DNA of 64,000 nt from AP-15 sp963700185 (lineage in GTDB: Bacteria; Pseudomonadota; Alphaproteobacteria; ATCC43930; CGMCC-115725). The notes below the pieces were generated by a model that was given only the letters and a program-made list of their open reading frames with translations, had not been told where the DNA came from and ran no database searches. The translations under genes and the position numbers were made by a program. This document shows, piece after piece, positions 56,901 to 64,000 of this stretch. The DNA lies in NCBI GenBank assembly GCA_963700185.1, contig CAVOWP010000008.1:186001-250000 (forward strand), given 5' to 3'. Numbering within the stretch: the first letter of the stretch is position 1; every line of letters starts with the position of its first letter.

Positions 56901-57866
56901 GAGGTGCGGCGCAACACGGTGCCGGGCGGCGGCTTTGTCTTGATCTACGGCGACATTACCGAACGCAGGCGTGCGGAGGAGGAAATCCGCACGGCGCGCG
57001 ACACCGCCGAGCGCGCCTTGCAGGAACTGAAAGCAACGCAGGCCAGCCTGTTGCACGCCCAAAAGATGGCGGCGCTCGGCCAGCTCACCGCCGGCATCGC
57101 GCACGAGATCAAGAACCCGCTCAACTTCGTCAACAATTTTGCCGGCCTCTCGGTCGAATTGCTGGAGGAGCTGAAGGAGACAGCCGCGCCCGCAATCGCG
57201 GGACTGGCCGAGGACGAGCGCGCCGATGTCGATGAAATCGTCGGGATGCTGACCGGCAACCTCGAAAAGATCGCCGAGCATGGCCGGCGCGCCGACGGCA
57301 TCGTCAAGAGCATGCTGGAGCATTCGCGCGGCGGCAGCGGCGAGCGCCGCGAGGTCGACCTCAACGGCCTGGTCGAAGAAGCGCTCAACCTCGCCTATCA
57401 CGGCGCCCGCGCCCAGAACCAGAAGTTCAACATCACTTTGGAACGCGATTTCGATCGCGCCCTCGCGGCGATCGAGCTGGCGCCGCAGGAGATAACCCGC
57501 GTCTTCCTCAACCTGTTCGGCAATGGTTTTTACGCCGCCACCAAGCGCCAGCGCGACGGCGCCGGGCCGGACTTTCGGCCGGCGCTAAAAGTGGCGACGC
57601 ACGATCTCGGCGAGGCAGTCGAAATCCGCATCCGCGACAACGGCACCGGCATCCCGCCCGAGATCAAAGACAAGTTATTTCAGCCGTTCTTCACGACCAA
57701 GCCGACCGGCGAAGGCACCGGCCTCGGTCTGTCGATCAGCTACGACATCGTTGTGCAACAGCACGGCGGTACGATCGCAGTCGACAGCCGGGTCGGCGAG
57801 TTCACCGAATTTACGATCCGCCTGCCGCGCGCCCGCCAGGCGACAACGACAGAGGCCGCGGCATGA
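53925..57866 (+). CDS. Soluble sensor histidine kinase with five GAF domains and a PAS domain
   Basis: 1313 residues and no transmembrane segment. Five GAF domains start near residues 40, 220, 384, 562 and 730, each introduced by a repeat such as QQTATAEVLxVINSSPGDL. A PAS domain (VTFDNMGDGVAMFDDELRL) begins near 900. The kinase core has GIAHEIKNPLNFVNN (His near 1059), N-box FLNLFGNGFYAA, DNGTGIPPE, FFTTKPTGEGTGLGLS. ATG 53925 with GAGGTG upstream is the start. The kinase core is almost identical in DNA to that at 62111. The start of a response-regulator gene overlaps the stop (ATGA) but is broken. Confidence 0.9.
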   Translation: MAMLDDAAADTQHTVAALQRELEQCTAERDEALARQAATSEILGVISRSPTDIQPVFEAIVAHAASLCEAEFSAVARFDDGLLHLVALNNMSAEETAAFHSLFPRPPTRGFAMGRALLDAGTVHFADVLAEPDYDPRTLEDLQSVARYRSFLGAPIFQEGRRIGVIGCGRREVRPFTASQITLIETFAEQAAIALSNARLFSELENRNRDLGEALEQQTATAEVLGVINSSPGDLGPVFEAILNKAHTLCGATLGSLFLFDGELFRAAATHGYPEDLAQRLRQGVVLSTTPQLLDDNVRWVHNPDLTLVDNPIARAVSGRGGVRTNLMLPLRKDGKLLGAISCNRQEVRPFTDKEIALLQNFAAQAVIAMENARLLTETREALEQQTATAEVLQVINSSPGDLGPVFEAILEKAHSLCDIAQGSLELYDGRSFRAVAVRGLSEAFADMLRQGSPASDNPATRPLIEGNRFTHIRDLAETDYVITRSAVELDAVRTLLCVPLRRDDALLGMIAAARREVRAFSDKEIALLENFAAQAVIAIENVRLFNELNERTRDLQELLGYQTATSDVLKVISRSTFDLQPVLDVLVETAARLCAADTAHIVTRDGERYRPVATFAYEPDFDAFVRGLSFSPGRGTAVGRVLLNSQVVHVEDAAADPEYTVTEAVRRGARTQLGVPLLREGEPVGVIVLVRLRVEPFTERQIELVCTFADQAVIAIENTRLITETREALEQQTATAEILEVINRSPGDLAPVFEAILEKAHALGGASRGTLFLFDGEVFRAAASQGYPEGPPERMRRGITVSEDPRLAALLAGERLIHVPDLMQLDDPIARAVAGRGGVRTNLLLPLRKDNALLGVLSCNRAEVRPFSEKQIALLESFAAQAVIAMDNARLLDEIRQRQAELRVTFDNMGDGVAMFDDELRLAAWNRNFQEMLDLPDALLAERPTYADYVRALAERGEFGSGDIEAELSRRLAETDQELRLERTRPDGRIIEVRRNTVPGGGFVLIYGDITERRRAEEEIRTARDTAERALQELKATQASLLHAQKMAALGQLTAGIAHEIKNPLNFVNNFAGLSVELLEELKETAAPAIAGLAEDERADVDEIVGMLTGNLEKIAEHGRRADGIVKSMLEHSRGGSGERREVDLNGLVEEALNLAYHGARAQNQKFNITLERDFDRALAAIELAPQEITRVFLNLFGNGFYAATKRQRDGAGPDFRPALKVATHDLGEAVEIRIRDNGTGIPPEIKDKLFQPFFTTKPTGEGTGLGLSISYDIVVQQHGGTIAVDSRVGEFTEFTIRLPRARQATTTEAAA
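57050..57866 (+). repeat. Kinase-module repeat, copy 1
   Basis: The roughly 800 bases encoding the histidine kinase core differ from 62111-62927 at only a few positions, mostly silent, while the sensory parts of the two genes are unrelated. This points to recent duplication or gene conversion. Confidence 0.85.
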
Positions 57867-58043
57867 GCGCCACTATGGTTTGTCTGTGCCGGCTGCGGCG
57901 AGCAACAGGCGTAGCGGCTGACGGCGCAGCGCGAGCGTGTTATGAGCCGGCTATCCGCCACCGGCGGGAATCGCTCAGGGCGCGAACAGTGCCGCATCGC
58001 CCGCGCACAGGGTCTCTTAATTCTTAGCGAAGTGTTGTTCTGA
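57863..58043 (+). pseudogene. Remnant of a response-regulator start
   Basis: ATGAGCGCCACTATGGTTTG (MSATMV) overlaps the kinase stop in the ATGA manner usual for kinase/receiver pairs. The next residues are not the acidic VDDE expected, and no receiver motifs follow before the convergent TAXI gene. The remaining bases to 58043 show nothing else. Confidence 0.4.
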
Positions 58044-59021
58044 TTAGCGATCACCGGCAAGAACGGCGGGCACGTCGATCCCGATTTCGCGATAGTATCG
58101 TACCGCCCCGGGATGAATCGGGAGAAATGTATCACGATCGATATTGGCCGGAATGGTCTCTTTCGCAGCAGGATGACCCCAGACTAATTGCGCATGCTTG
58201 TCATAAACGGCTTTGACGATCTGGTAAACCAAATCGTCGGGAAGGTCATTGTGCGCGACGACGAAATTAAACAGCCCTACTGTGTGATAATCGACTGTCA
58301 ATGAGGGATATGCACCACTCGGAATCACAGAATCACTAAGCTCGGGCAGCTGATGTTTTAGAACCTTGATCTGCTCCGAGGTGAAGGGAATCAACTCCAT
58401 TCCGTCCTTTTGGTCCAGCTCGAAGAGCGCCGGAACCGGGACGCCAGTCGCCAGTACTAACCCATCGAGCTGCCCGGAGCTGATTTGCGATGCCGTCTCT
58501 TCGATTGAGCCGTAGGCAAAGACCGCGGGAATTCCCAGCGCTTCAAAGATCCGGGGGGAGTAGGTGCCGCTCGTTCCGCCGCGTGGGCCGGCGCCGAGCC
58601 GCTTACCCGCCAGCTGATCCAGGGATTTCACTCCCAAGCGCTTGGTGACCGCGATGTGAAACGGCGAATCATACATCGGCAGGATGGCACGCATGGCCCG
58701 AAATCGCTGCCCTTTGGTCCACTCACTAGTACCGTTCCACGCCTCCCAGCCGATGCCCATTGTAATCAGGCCGAGCGCCGCGTGGCGCGTTTCGATCAAA
58801 ATGATATTGCGGGTCGGGCCCTGAGTCGCCTGAGCGGTCACTTCGATGCCGAGCTCGCTGCCGATAATGTCCGCGAGCGCCTGGCCGTAGACATAGTACG
58901 TGCCGCCCGGCGATGCGGTCGCAATGGCGATTGATCTCGGCCAGCCCGGCTCGGCGGCCCAAGCATTTGGCAAGCACAGGAATGCCGCAACGATCGCGAA
59001 TACCGAATTGTGTAGCTTCAT
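58044..59021 (-). CDS. TAXI-family TRAP solute-binding protein
   Basis: 325 residues with a signal peptide (SVFAIVAAFLCLPNAWA) and the TAXI pattern IAIATASPGGTYYVYGQALA, GLITMGIGWEAWNG, KRLGAGPRGGTSGTYSPRI, and IPIHPGA-like LPIHPGAVRYYREIGI at the end. TAXI proteins bind glutamate-like or other organic acids for TRAP transporters. No fused DctQM permease is nearby. It is divergent from a second TAXI gene. Confidence 0.9.
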   Translation of the reverse strand: MKLHNSVFAIVAAFLCLPNAWAAEPGWPRSIAIATASPGGTYYVYGQALADIIGSELGIEVTAQATQGPTRNIILIETRHAALGLITMGIGWEAWNGTSEWTKGQRFRAMRAILPMYDSPFHIAVTKRLGVKSLDQLAGKRLGAGPRGGTSGTYSPRIFEALGIPAVFAYGSIEETASQISSGQLDGLVLATGVPVPALFELDQKDGMELIPFTSEQIKVLKHQLPELSDSVIPSGAYPSLTVDYHTVGLFNFVVAHNDLPDDLVYQIVKAVYDKHAQLVWGHPAAKETIPANIDRDTFLPIHPGAVRYYREIGIDVPAVLAGDR

Positions 59022-59328
59022 GGATGAACCTCGCGGAAGGTTGGAGCTGCGTAGCCGATTTGACCTGTGTGTTTCGTAGCCCGAATTACCGCCTAAAAAG
59101 ATTACTTCGTTACTTTTCGCCGCGCGCCACCAGTGCTGCCGGGATGTCGCGAGGTAGGTCCGGACAGATGTGCTCCCGTGGATTTGTTGCGGGGTTGTAG
59201 CATGCCATCGTAAAGTGCCGCTAAGTGTACCGACCCACGCGCGAATCGCAGAGGTTGGGCAACAACCGACCAAGGGAGCCACGGTGCACTCCCAAAAAAC
59301 CGCCGTAGTCGAGGGAGGCTGTCGAGCG
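59022..59328. promoter_or_regulatory. Divergent promoter region between two TAXI genes
   Basis: 307 bases without a gene. GGGAGG precedes the right-hand start. No clear repeats or sigma-54 element are seen. Confidence 0.4.
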
Positions 59329-60268
59329 ATGCGAGCGATCCTTTTGGCGTTAACCATGTTTGTAGCCCTTGCTGCGCCGAGCAAGGCCGCCGAGACTCTC
59401 ATCACGATTCTGACGGGCAGCCCAAACGGTATTTATTACCCTTTGGGAACAACACTCTCGAGCCTTTACGCTAAAGCCATACCGGATGCCCGCATCAATG
59501 TGCAGGCTACCGCCGGTGCAGAATTTGCGATTGCTTGAGGCCGATGATGGGGAACTTGCCTTTACCCTCGGCGACAGCTTGGCGGATGCTTGGGCCGGCA
59601 ATAAGAAGGCTGGTTTCGATATGCCGTTCTCCAGGCTGCGTGCCATCGCGAGGATCTATCCGAACTTTATCCAGATCGTCGCGAGTAACCGATCAGGAAT
59701 TGAGACACTCGCGGATCTCAGAGGAAAGCGGGTGGGGGTCGGGGCGGCGGGATCGGGGACCGCGCTCAATGCTGCGGCGATATTCGGGGCAGCAGGTTTT
59801 AACTTCAACGATCTCGCTAAGGTGGACCATACGCCCTTCGGGTCATCGGTGCGGTTGGTCGAACAGGGATCGCTCGACGCGACCCTCCAATCGGCCGGAT
59901 TGGGCGTCGAGTCGATCCGGCATCTCTTAGCCTCGGGGCAGGCTACGCTGATCCCGATACCCGCAGAAGTTGTTGCCAAAGTGGACAGTGCGGTTTACGT
60001 CGCCGGAACTATTCCCGCGGGCACCTACGATGGCCAGTCCGCCGATGTCTCGACGGCCTCGGTGATGAATTTCCTCGTCACCCGCGTCGGGGTCAGCGAC
60101 GATGACGCCTATCTCATGACGAAAGCGCTCTTCCAGCATTTGGATCAGCTGGTGCAGACGCACCCGGCGGCCAAGAAGATCGACGTCAAGGAGGCAACCC
60201 TCGGTTTGCCGATCCCGTTGCATCCCGGAGCGGAACGGTATTACCGCGAAATCGGCGTCATGAAATAG
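59329..60268 (+). pseudogene. TAXI-family solute-binding protein, frame broken
   Basis: It begins with a signal peptide (ILLALTMFVALAAPSKA) and TLITILTGSPNGIYYPLG. Near 59520, after NVQATAGA, the frame shifts. The body continues in another frame as NLRLLEADDGELAFTLGDSL, GKRVGVGAAGSGTALNAA and LPIPLHPGAERYYREIGVMK. A few residues (about VE) also seem missing at the break. The sensor kinase gene follows after ten bases, so the protein was probably a periplasmic receptor for it. Confidence 0.85.
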
Positions 60269-60278
60269 CGGAGCGATT

Positions 60279-62927
60279 ATGTCGACGAGCGTGACGCCGA
60301 CCGACCTGAGATCCACCAGCGAATGGCGGAAGCGATCGCTCTCCGGGCTCGATAACTTCCTACGCGGGCTGAGAGGGCGACTGTTGCTCGCCTTTTTTGC
60401 AATCAGCCTCTTTGTCATCGCCGCCGCTGCTGCGGGGCTCTATGGTCTGCGTGAGGTCGGGCAGACCTTGGATCGGATCACCCTCAAGACCGTACCGGCG
60501 GCGCTGCAAGCGTATGAGCTCTCGCGCAAAAGCGAGAAAATCGTCGCCGCGGGTCCTGCGTTGGTGAGCACTCCCGACGCGAGCGAGATCGAGGCGGTAT
60601 CGAGCCGCGCATCGGGCCAGCTAGTGGACGCGTCGACAATCCTCGCTCACCTACGAGCAGGCCACCTCGAACCAGGCGTGCTCGACGAGATCGGTGACGT
60701 ACTGGCCAAGCTCGGCGAGCACCTGTCGCGGATGCGATTGGCCAGCCTCGACGGGATCGCCGCTGCGGGTCAGAAAGAGCATGTTATCGGCGAAACCTTC
60801 GCGGCGTACCGGCAGTTCGGGGCCATCTGGCGGCCGCGCTTCGCCGATTTGCGCAGCCAGGTCCTTCGACTGCAGCGAGCGATGACCGCGGCGGCTTCAG
60901 CGCCGCAGGAACAGCGTAATGCCCTCGACCAATTCGATCAGGCAATGGTCGATCTGTTGTCCCTGGATCAGATCCAACGAGAAGCAGGTATTGCTTTCGA
61001 ACTGATCATTCGTGCCGCCGATGCCTCCGAACCTGCCGCACTCGATGCCGTGGAGCCTCAGGTGCAGCGCTCGATCCGCGCGATTGACGGGCTCGTTTCG
61101 GATATCGATCCCGATATTTCACTGCAACTTTTTGACCCACTCCGCGCAATGCGCGGTGCGGCTGTGGGGGACGCGAGCGTCTTCGGCGCAGCCCGTCGGG
61201 AAATCGCAGCAAAGGCTGAGAGTAGCCGCCTGATTGCGGAGAACGAGCGGCTGTCGGCCCGGTTGAAGGGGGTCGTGGACCGGCTCGTCTCCAGCTCGCG
61301 GAATGAGATCGATGGCGCTAGCCTCGAAGCTCGACGGGTCCAGACCTTGGGTCGCGATGTCCTTCTTGCCGTCGCTGGACTGAGCCTGGCGAGCTCGCTC
61401 CTGATCGTTTGGCTCTATGTCGGACGCAACATCGTGGCACGGTTGACGCGTTTGAGCGGGGCGATGATCGAGATCGCCTCCGGCTCGCGCCACACCGTGG
61501 TGCCGGTGACCGGGAGCGACGAGGTCGCGGCGATGGGACGGGCTGTCGAAGTGTTCCGGCGCAATGCGATCGAGCTCGACAAGCTCCTCGCAGAGCGTGC
61601 CGAGACAGCTAAACAGCTGGAACGTCTGGTCGAGGAGCGTACTGCCGAGCTGGCGCAAAGGCAGGCCGAGTTGCGCGTCACCTTCGACAACATGGCCGAC
61701 GGTGTCGTCATGTTCGATGAGGAGCTGCGATTGGCGGCGTGGAACCGCAATTTCCAGCAGATCATCGAGCTTCCGGACGCATTCCTCGCCGAGCCACGAA
61801 CCTACCCCCAATACATTCGTTATCTGGCTGAGCGCGGCGAGTTCGGCGTCGGGACCGATCCGGAGGCTGAGCTGCGCCGCTATATCGAGAATGCCCGTCG
61901 ACGCTACTCCTTCGAGCGCACGCGGCCGGACGGTCGGGTGCTTGAAGTGCGCCACAATCCGGTGCCGAGCGGCGGTTTTGTGCTGATCTACGGCGACATC
62001 ACCGAGCGTAAGAGGAGCGAAGCCGAGATCCGCGCGGCGCGGGACGCGGCGGAGGAGGCGAGCCGCACGATCGCGGCCGCATACCAGGAGCTGAAGGCGG
62101 CGCAGGCAAGGCTGATCCAGGCCGAGAAGATGGCGTCGCTCGGTCAATTGACCGCCGGCATCGCGCACGAGATCAAGAACCCGCTCAACTTCGTCAACAA
62201 TTTTGCCGGCCTCTCGGTCGAATTGCTGGAGGAGCTGAAGGAGACAGCCGCGCCCGCAATAGCCGGACTGGCCGAGGATGAGCGCGCCGATGTCGATGAA
62301 ATCGTCGGGATGCTGACCGGCAACCTCGAAAAGATCGCCGAGCATGGCCGGCGCGCCGACGGCATCGTCAAGAGCATGCTGGAGCATTCGCGCGGCGGCA
62401 GCGGCGAGCGCCGCGAGGTCGACCTCAACGGCCTGGTCGAAGAAGCGCTCAACCTCGCCTATCACGGCGCCCGCGCCCAGAACCAGAAGTTCAACATCAC
62501 TTTGGAACGCGATTTCGATCGCGCCCTCGCGGCGATCGAGCTGGCGCCGCAGGAGATAACCCGCGTCTTCCTCAACCTGTTCGGAAACGGCTTCTACGCC
62601 GCCACCAAGCGCCAGCGCGACGGCGCCGGGCCGGACTTTCGGCCGGCGCTAAAAGTGGCGACGCACGATCTCGGCGAGGCAGTCGAAATCCGCATCCGCG
62701 ACAACGGCACCGGCATCCCGCCCGAGATCAAAGACAAGTTATTTCAGCCGTTCTTCACGACCAAGCCGACCGGCGAAGGCACCGGCCTCGGTCTGTCGAT
62801 CAGCTACGACATCGTTGTGCAACAGCACGGCGGTACGATCGCGGTCGACAGCCGGGTCGGCGAGTTCACCGAGTTCGCGATCCGCCTGCCGCGCGCTCGC
62901 CAGACGACAACAACTGACAGGTTGTGA
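60279..62927 (+). CDS. Membrane sensor histidine kinase with TorS-like periplasmic helical domain
   Basis: 882 residues. TM1 is near 34-57 (LLLAFFAISLFVIAAAAAG) and TM2 near 360-385 (LLAVAGLSLASSLLIVWLY). The 300 residues between are almost wholly helical, as in TorS-type sensors that dock a periplasmic binding protein. HAMP (RLTRLSGAMIEIASG), PAS (VTFDNMADGVVMFDEELRL near 465) and the kinase core (GIAHEIKNPLNFVNN, His near 629) follow. The core is nearly identical in DNA to the kinase at 57050. A TAXI gene lies ten bases upstream. The usual response regulator downstream is truncated. Confidence 0.9.
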   Translation: MSTSVTPTDLRSTSEWRKRSLSGLDNFLRGLRGRLLLAFFAISLFVIAAAAAGLYGLREVGQTLDRITLKTVPAALQAYELSRKSEKIVAAGPALVSTPDASEIEAVSSRASGQLVDASTILAHLRAGHLEPGVLDEIGDVLAKLGEHLSRMRLASLDGIAAAGQKEHVIGETFAAYRQFGAIWRPRFADLRSQVLRLQRAMTAAASAPQEQRNALDQFDQAMVDLLSLDQIQREAGIAFELIIRAADASEPAALDAVEPQVQRSIRAIDGLVSDIDPDISLQLFDPLRAMRGAAVGDASVFGAARREIAAKAESSRLIAENERLSARLKGVVDRLVSSSRNEIDGASLEARRVQTLGRDVLLAVAGLSLASSLLIVWLYVGRNIVARLTRLSGAMIEIASGSRHTVVPVTGSDEVAAMGRAVEVFRRNAIELDKLLAERAETAKQLERLVEERTAELAQRQAELRVTFDNMADGVVMFDEELRLAAWNRNFQQIIELPDAFLAEPRTYPQYIRYLAERGEFGVGTDPEAELRRYIENARRRYSFERTRPDGRVLEVRHNPVPSGGFVLIYGDITERKRSEAEIRAARDAAEEASRTIAAAYQELKAAQARLIQAEKMASLGQLTAGIAHEIKNPLNFVNNFAGLSVELLEELKETAAPAIAGLAEDERADVDEIVGMLTGNLEKIAEHGRRADGIVKSMLEHSRGGSGERREVDLNGLVEEALNLAYHGARAQNQKFNITLERDFDRALAAIELAPQEITRVFLNLFGNGFYAATKRQRDGAGPDFRPALKVATHDLGEAVEIRIRDNGTGIPPEIKDKLFQPFFTTKPTGEGTGLGLSISYDIVVQQHGGTIAVDSRVGEFTEFAIRLPRARQTTTTDRL
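62111..62927 (+). repeat. Kinase-module repeat, copy 2
   Basis: The near-identical counterpart of 57050-57866. Similarity begins around the H-box and ends at the RQ(A/T)TTT tail. Confidence 0.85.
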
Positions 62928-62956
62928 AAGAATTGCCGATTGGCTGGATTAGCGCT

Positions 62957-63073
62957 GTGCGTCCTTCGAGACAGCCGCCGCGCGGCTTCCTCAGGATGAC
63001 GATATCTCTTAATATCATCAACGGCATACCTCATCCCGAGCAGCGCCCGTAGGGCGCGTCTCGAAGGGCGCAC
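62957..63073. repeat. Large inverted intergenic repeat (GTGCGTCCTTCGAGAC family)
   Basis: The arms GTGCGTCCTTCGAGAC...TTCCTCAGGATGA and CCTCATCCCGAGCAGCGCC...GTCTCGAAGGGCGCAC are mutual complements with a short centre. This is a common alphaproteobacterial intergenic palindrome. It ends two bases before the truncated response-regulator frame. Confidence 0.85.
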
Positions 63074-63074
63074 A

Positions 63075-63398
63075 ATGCCTCTGCAGCCGATATTTCTGCG
63101 TTTTCTCATGCATTTCGCCGCCTCCGGCGAGGAAGCATTGGAGCTGAGCTGTGACGTCGAACCTCGTGTGATCGTCATCCTGTCGGACATCAACATGCCG
63201 GGCATGGACGGCCTGCAACTGTTGGGCGAGATCAAGCAGCGCTTCTCCGATCTGCCGGTCGTGATGGTCACCGCCTATGGCGGCGACGAGCGTCGCCGTC
63301 GTGCCCGCGAGCTCGGGGCCTTCGAGTTCATCTCCAAGCCCGTCGATTTCGATTTCTTGAAACTCCAGCTCCGCCAGCTGCCGACCGCACCGGCCTGA
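63075..63398 (+). pseudogene. Response-regulator receiver domain lacking its N-terminus
   Basis: The frame reads PLQPIFLRFLMHFAASGEEAL, then the phospho-Asp loop ILSDINMPGMDGLQLLGEI, VVMVTAYG with the conserved Thr, and FISKPVDF with Lys. The first beta strand and the acidic DDE pocket that binds Mg are missing; the palindromic repeat stands in their place. Without that pocket, phosphotransfer should fail. It was probably the partner of the kinase upstream. Confidence 0.75.
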
Positions 63399-63519
63399 CG
63401 AATCGACGGGTGCTCGGCTCGACAGCCGATTGCCGTTGCGGTCCGCACCCGGTAGCTTTGCAATTAGTGATTTTGAACGAGTAGCAGCGCCGATCGAGCC
63501 TGCTCGATGGAGGAAAGGC

Positions 63520-64000
63520 ATGAGGGCTGATTATGTAATCGTCGGCGCCGGCTCGGCAGGTTGCGTGCTGGCCAATCGGCTGAGCGAGGATCCCAGCGCA
63601 AAGGTGATCTTGATCGAAGCGGGCGGGAGCGACCGGAGCCCTTATATCCATATCCCGGCGGGCTTCATGAAGCTCCTCGACCATCCGACTTTTACCTGGG
63701 GGTTTCACGCCGAGCCCGACGCCGGTACGGCCGGGCGCGCTATCCTCTATCCGCGCGGAAAGGTGCTCGGCGGGTCGAGCTCGATCAACGGGCTGATCTA
63801 TATCCGCGGCCAGCCCGAAGATTATGACCACTGGGCGCAACTCGGCAACCGCGGCTGGTCGTGGGACGACTGCCTGCCCTATTTCCGCAAAGCCGAGCGC
63901 TGGGAGGGCGAGGAATCCGAGGTGCGGGGCAAGGACGGCCCGCTCTTCACCTCGCGCATGGACCGGCCGCCGCTTTGTCAGATCGTCATCGAGGCCGGCA
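63520..64000 (+). CDS. GMC-family FAD oxidoreductase (choline/alcohol dehydrogenase type), partial
   Basis: The first 160 residues only; the gene leaves the window. The FAD dinucleotide motif YVIVGAGSAGCVLANRLSE is at the N-terminus and the GMC signature VLGGSSSINGLIYIRG near residue 90. ATG 63520 has GGAGGAAAG upstream. Such enzymes oxidise alcohols to aldehydes; the substrate cannot be inferred. Confidence 0.92.
   Translation, partial: MRADYVIVGAGSAGCVLANRLSEDPSAKVILIEAGGSDRSPYIHIPAGFMKLLDHPTFTWGFHAEPDAGTAGRAILYPRGKVLGGSSSINGLIYIRGQPEDYDHWAQLGNRGWSWDDCLPYFRKAERWEGEESEVRGKDGPLFTSRMDRPPLCQIVIEAG

Overview
The window is GC-rich DNA from an alphaproteobacterium, most likely a soil or plant-associated member of Rhodospirillales or Hyphomicrobiales. 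This rests on the rpoZ-rsh-acpS-lepB-rnc gene order, the liv-type ABC transporter, TAXI binding proteins, DUF992 and DoxX proteins, and the families of short palindromic intergenic repeats. No species-level marker is present.

Layout. At 1-13.6 kb, mostly on the minus strand, lie the start of a hydantoinase/oxoprolinase gene, a DoxX gene, and an efflux operon with one adaptor, three RND pump genes and one outer-membrane channel. At 13.9-17.9 kb on the plus strand are a thiamine-diphosphate enzyme, a methyltransferase and a secreted PHB-depolymerase-like esterase with a sigma-54 promoter. At 18.0-22.8 kb on the minus strand is the housekeeping operon rpoZ-rsh-acpS-lepB-rnc. At 22.95 kb stands tRNA-Cys. 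A 49-bp copy of its 3' end recurs at 40.18 kb, next to tRNA-Asn, so 23.0-40.2 kb looks like a genomic island. The island carries a binding-protein/kinase/sigma-54-activator module with two sigma-54 promoters, a set of glycan genes (RgpF-sulfotransferase, GT2-GT9 fusion, methyltransferases, a heptose-kinase remnant) and several pseudogenes.

At 40.3-43.0 kb are remnants, a Z-type polyprenyl diphosphate synthase and a DUF992 protein. At 43.2-51.3 kb a two-component flavin monooxygenase sits at the head of an old tandem duplication: each unit has a flavin reductase, an AT-rich promoter region, a secreted-protein gene, a near-identical terminator, livH and the 5' part of a DUF559 gene, but the secreted genes differ. 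The breakpoint made a DUF559/flavin-reductase chimera. At 50.0-53.8 kb livH, livM, livG and livF follow, with a DUF559 gene between palindromic repeats splitting livH from livM. At 53.9-63.4 kb are two large sensor kinases with nearly identical kinase modules, two TAXI binding proteins without a TRAP permease, and response-regulator remnants. A GMC oxidoreductase runs off the right edge.

How the genes relate. Two sensor kinases sit directly behind periplasmic binding-protein genes that have no transporter: PhnD-like at 24.8 kb and TAXI at 59.3 kb. This suggests binding proteins working as signal receptors. Six otherwise well-conserved genes carry one frame break each, and all six equal one extra base (modulo 3). 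These may be real lesions or sequencing insertions, and they limit confidence in the affected products.
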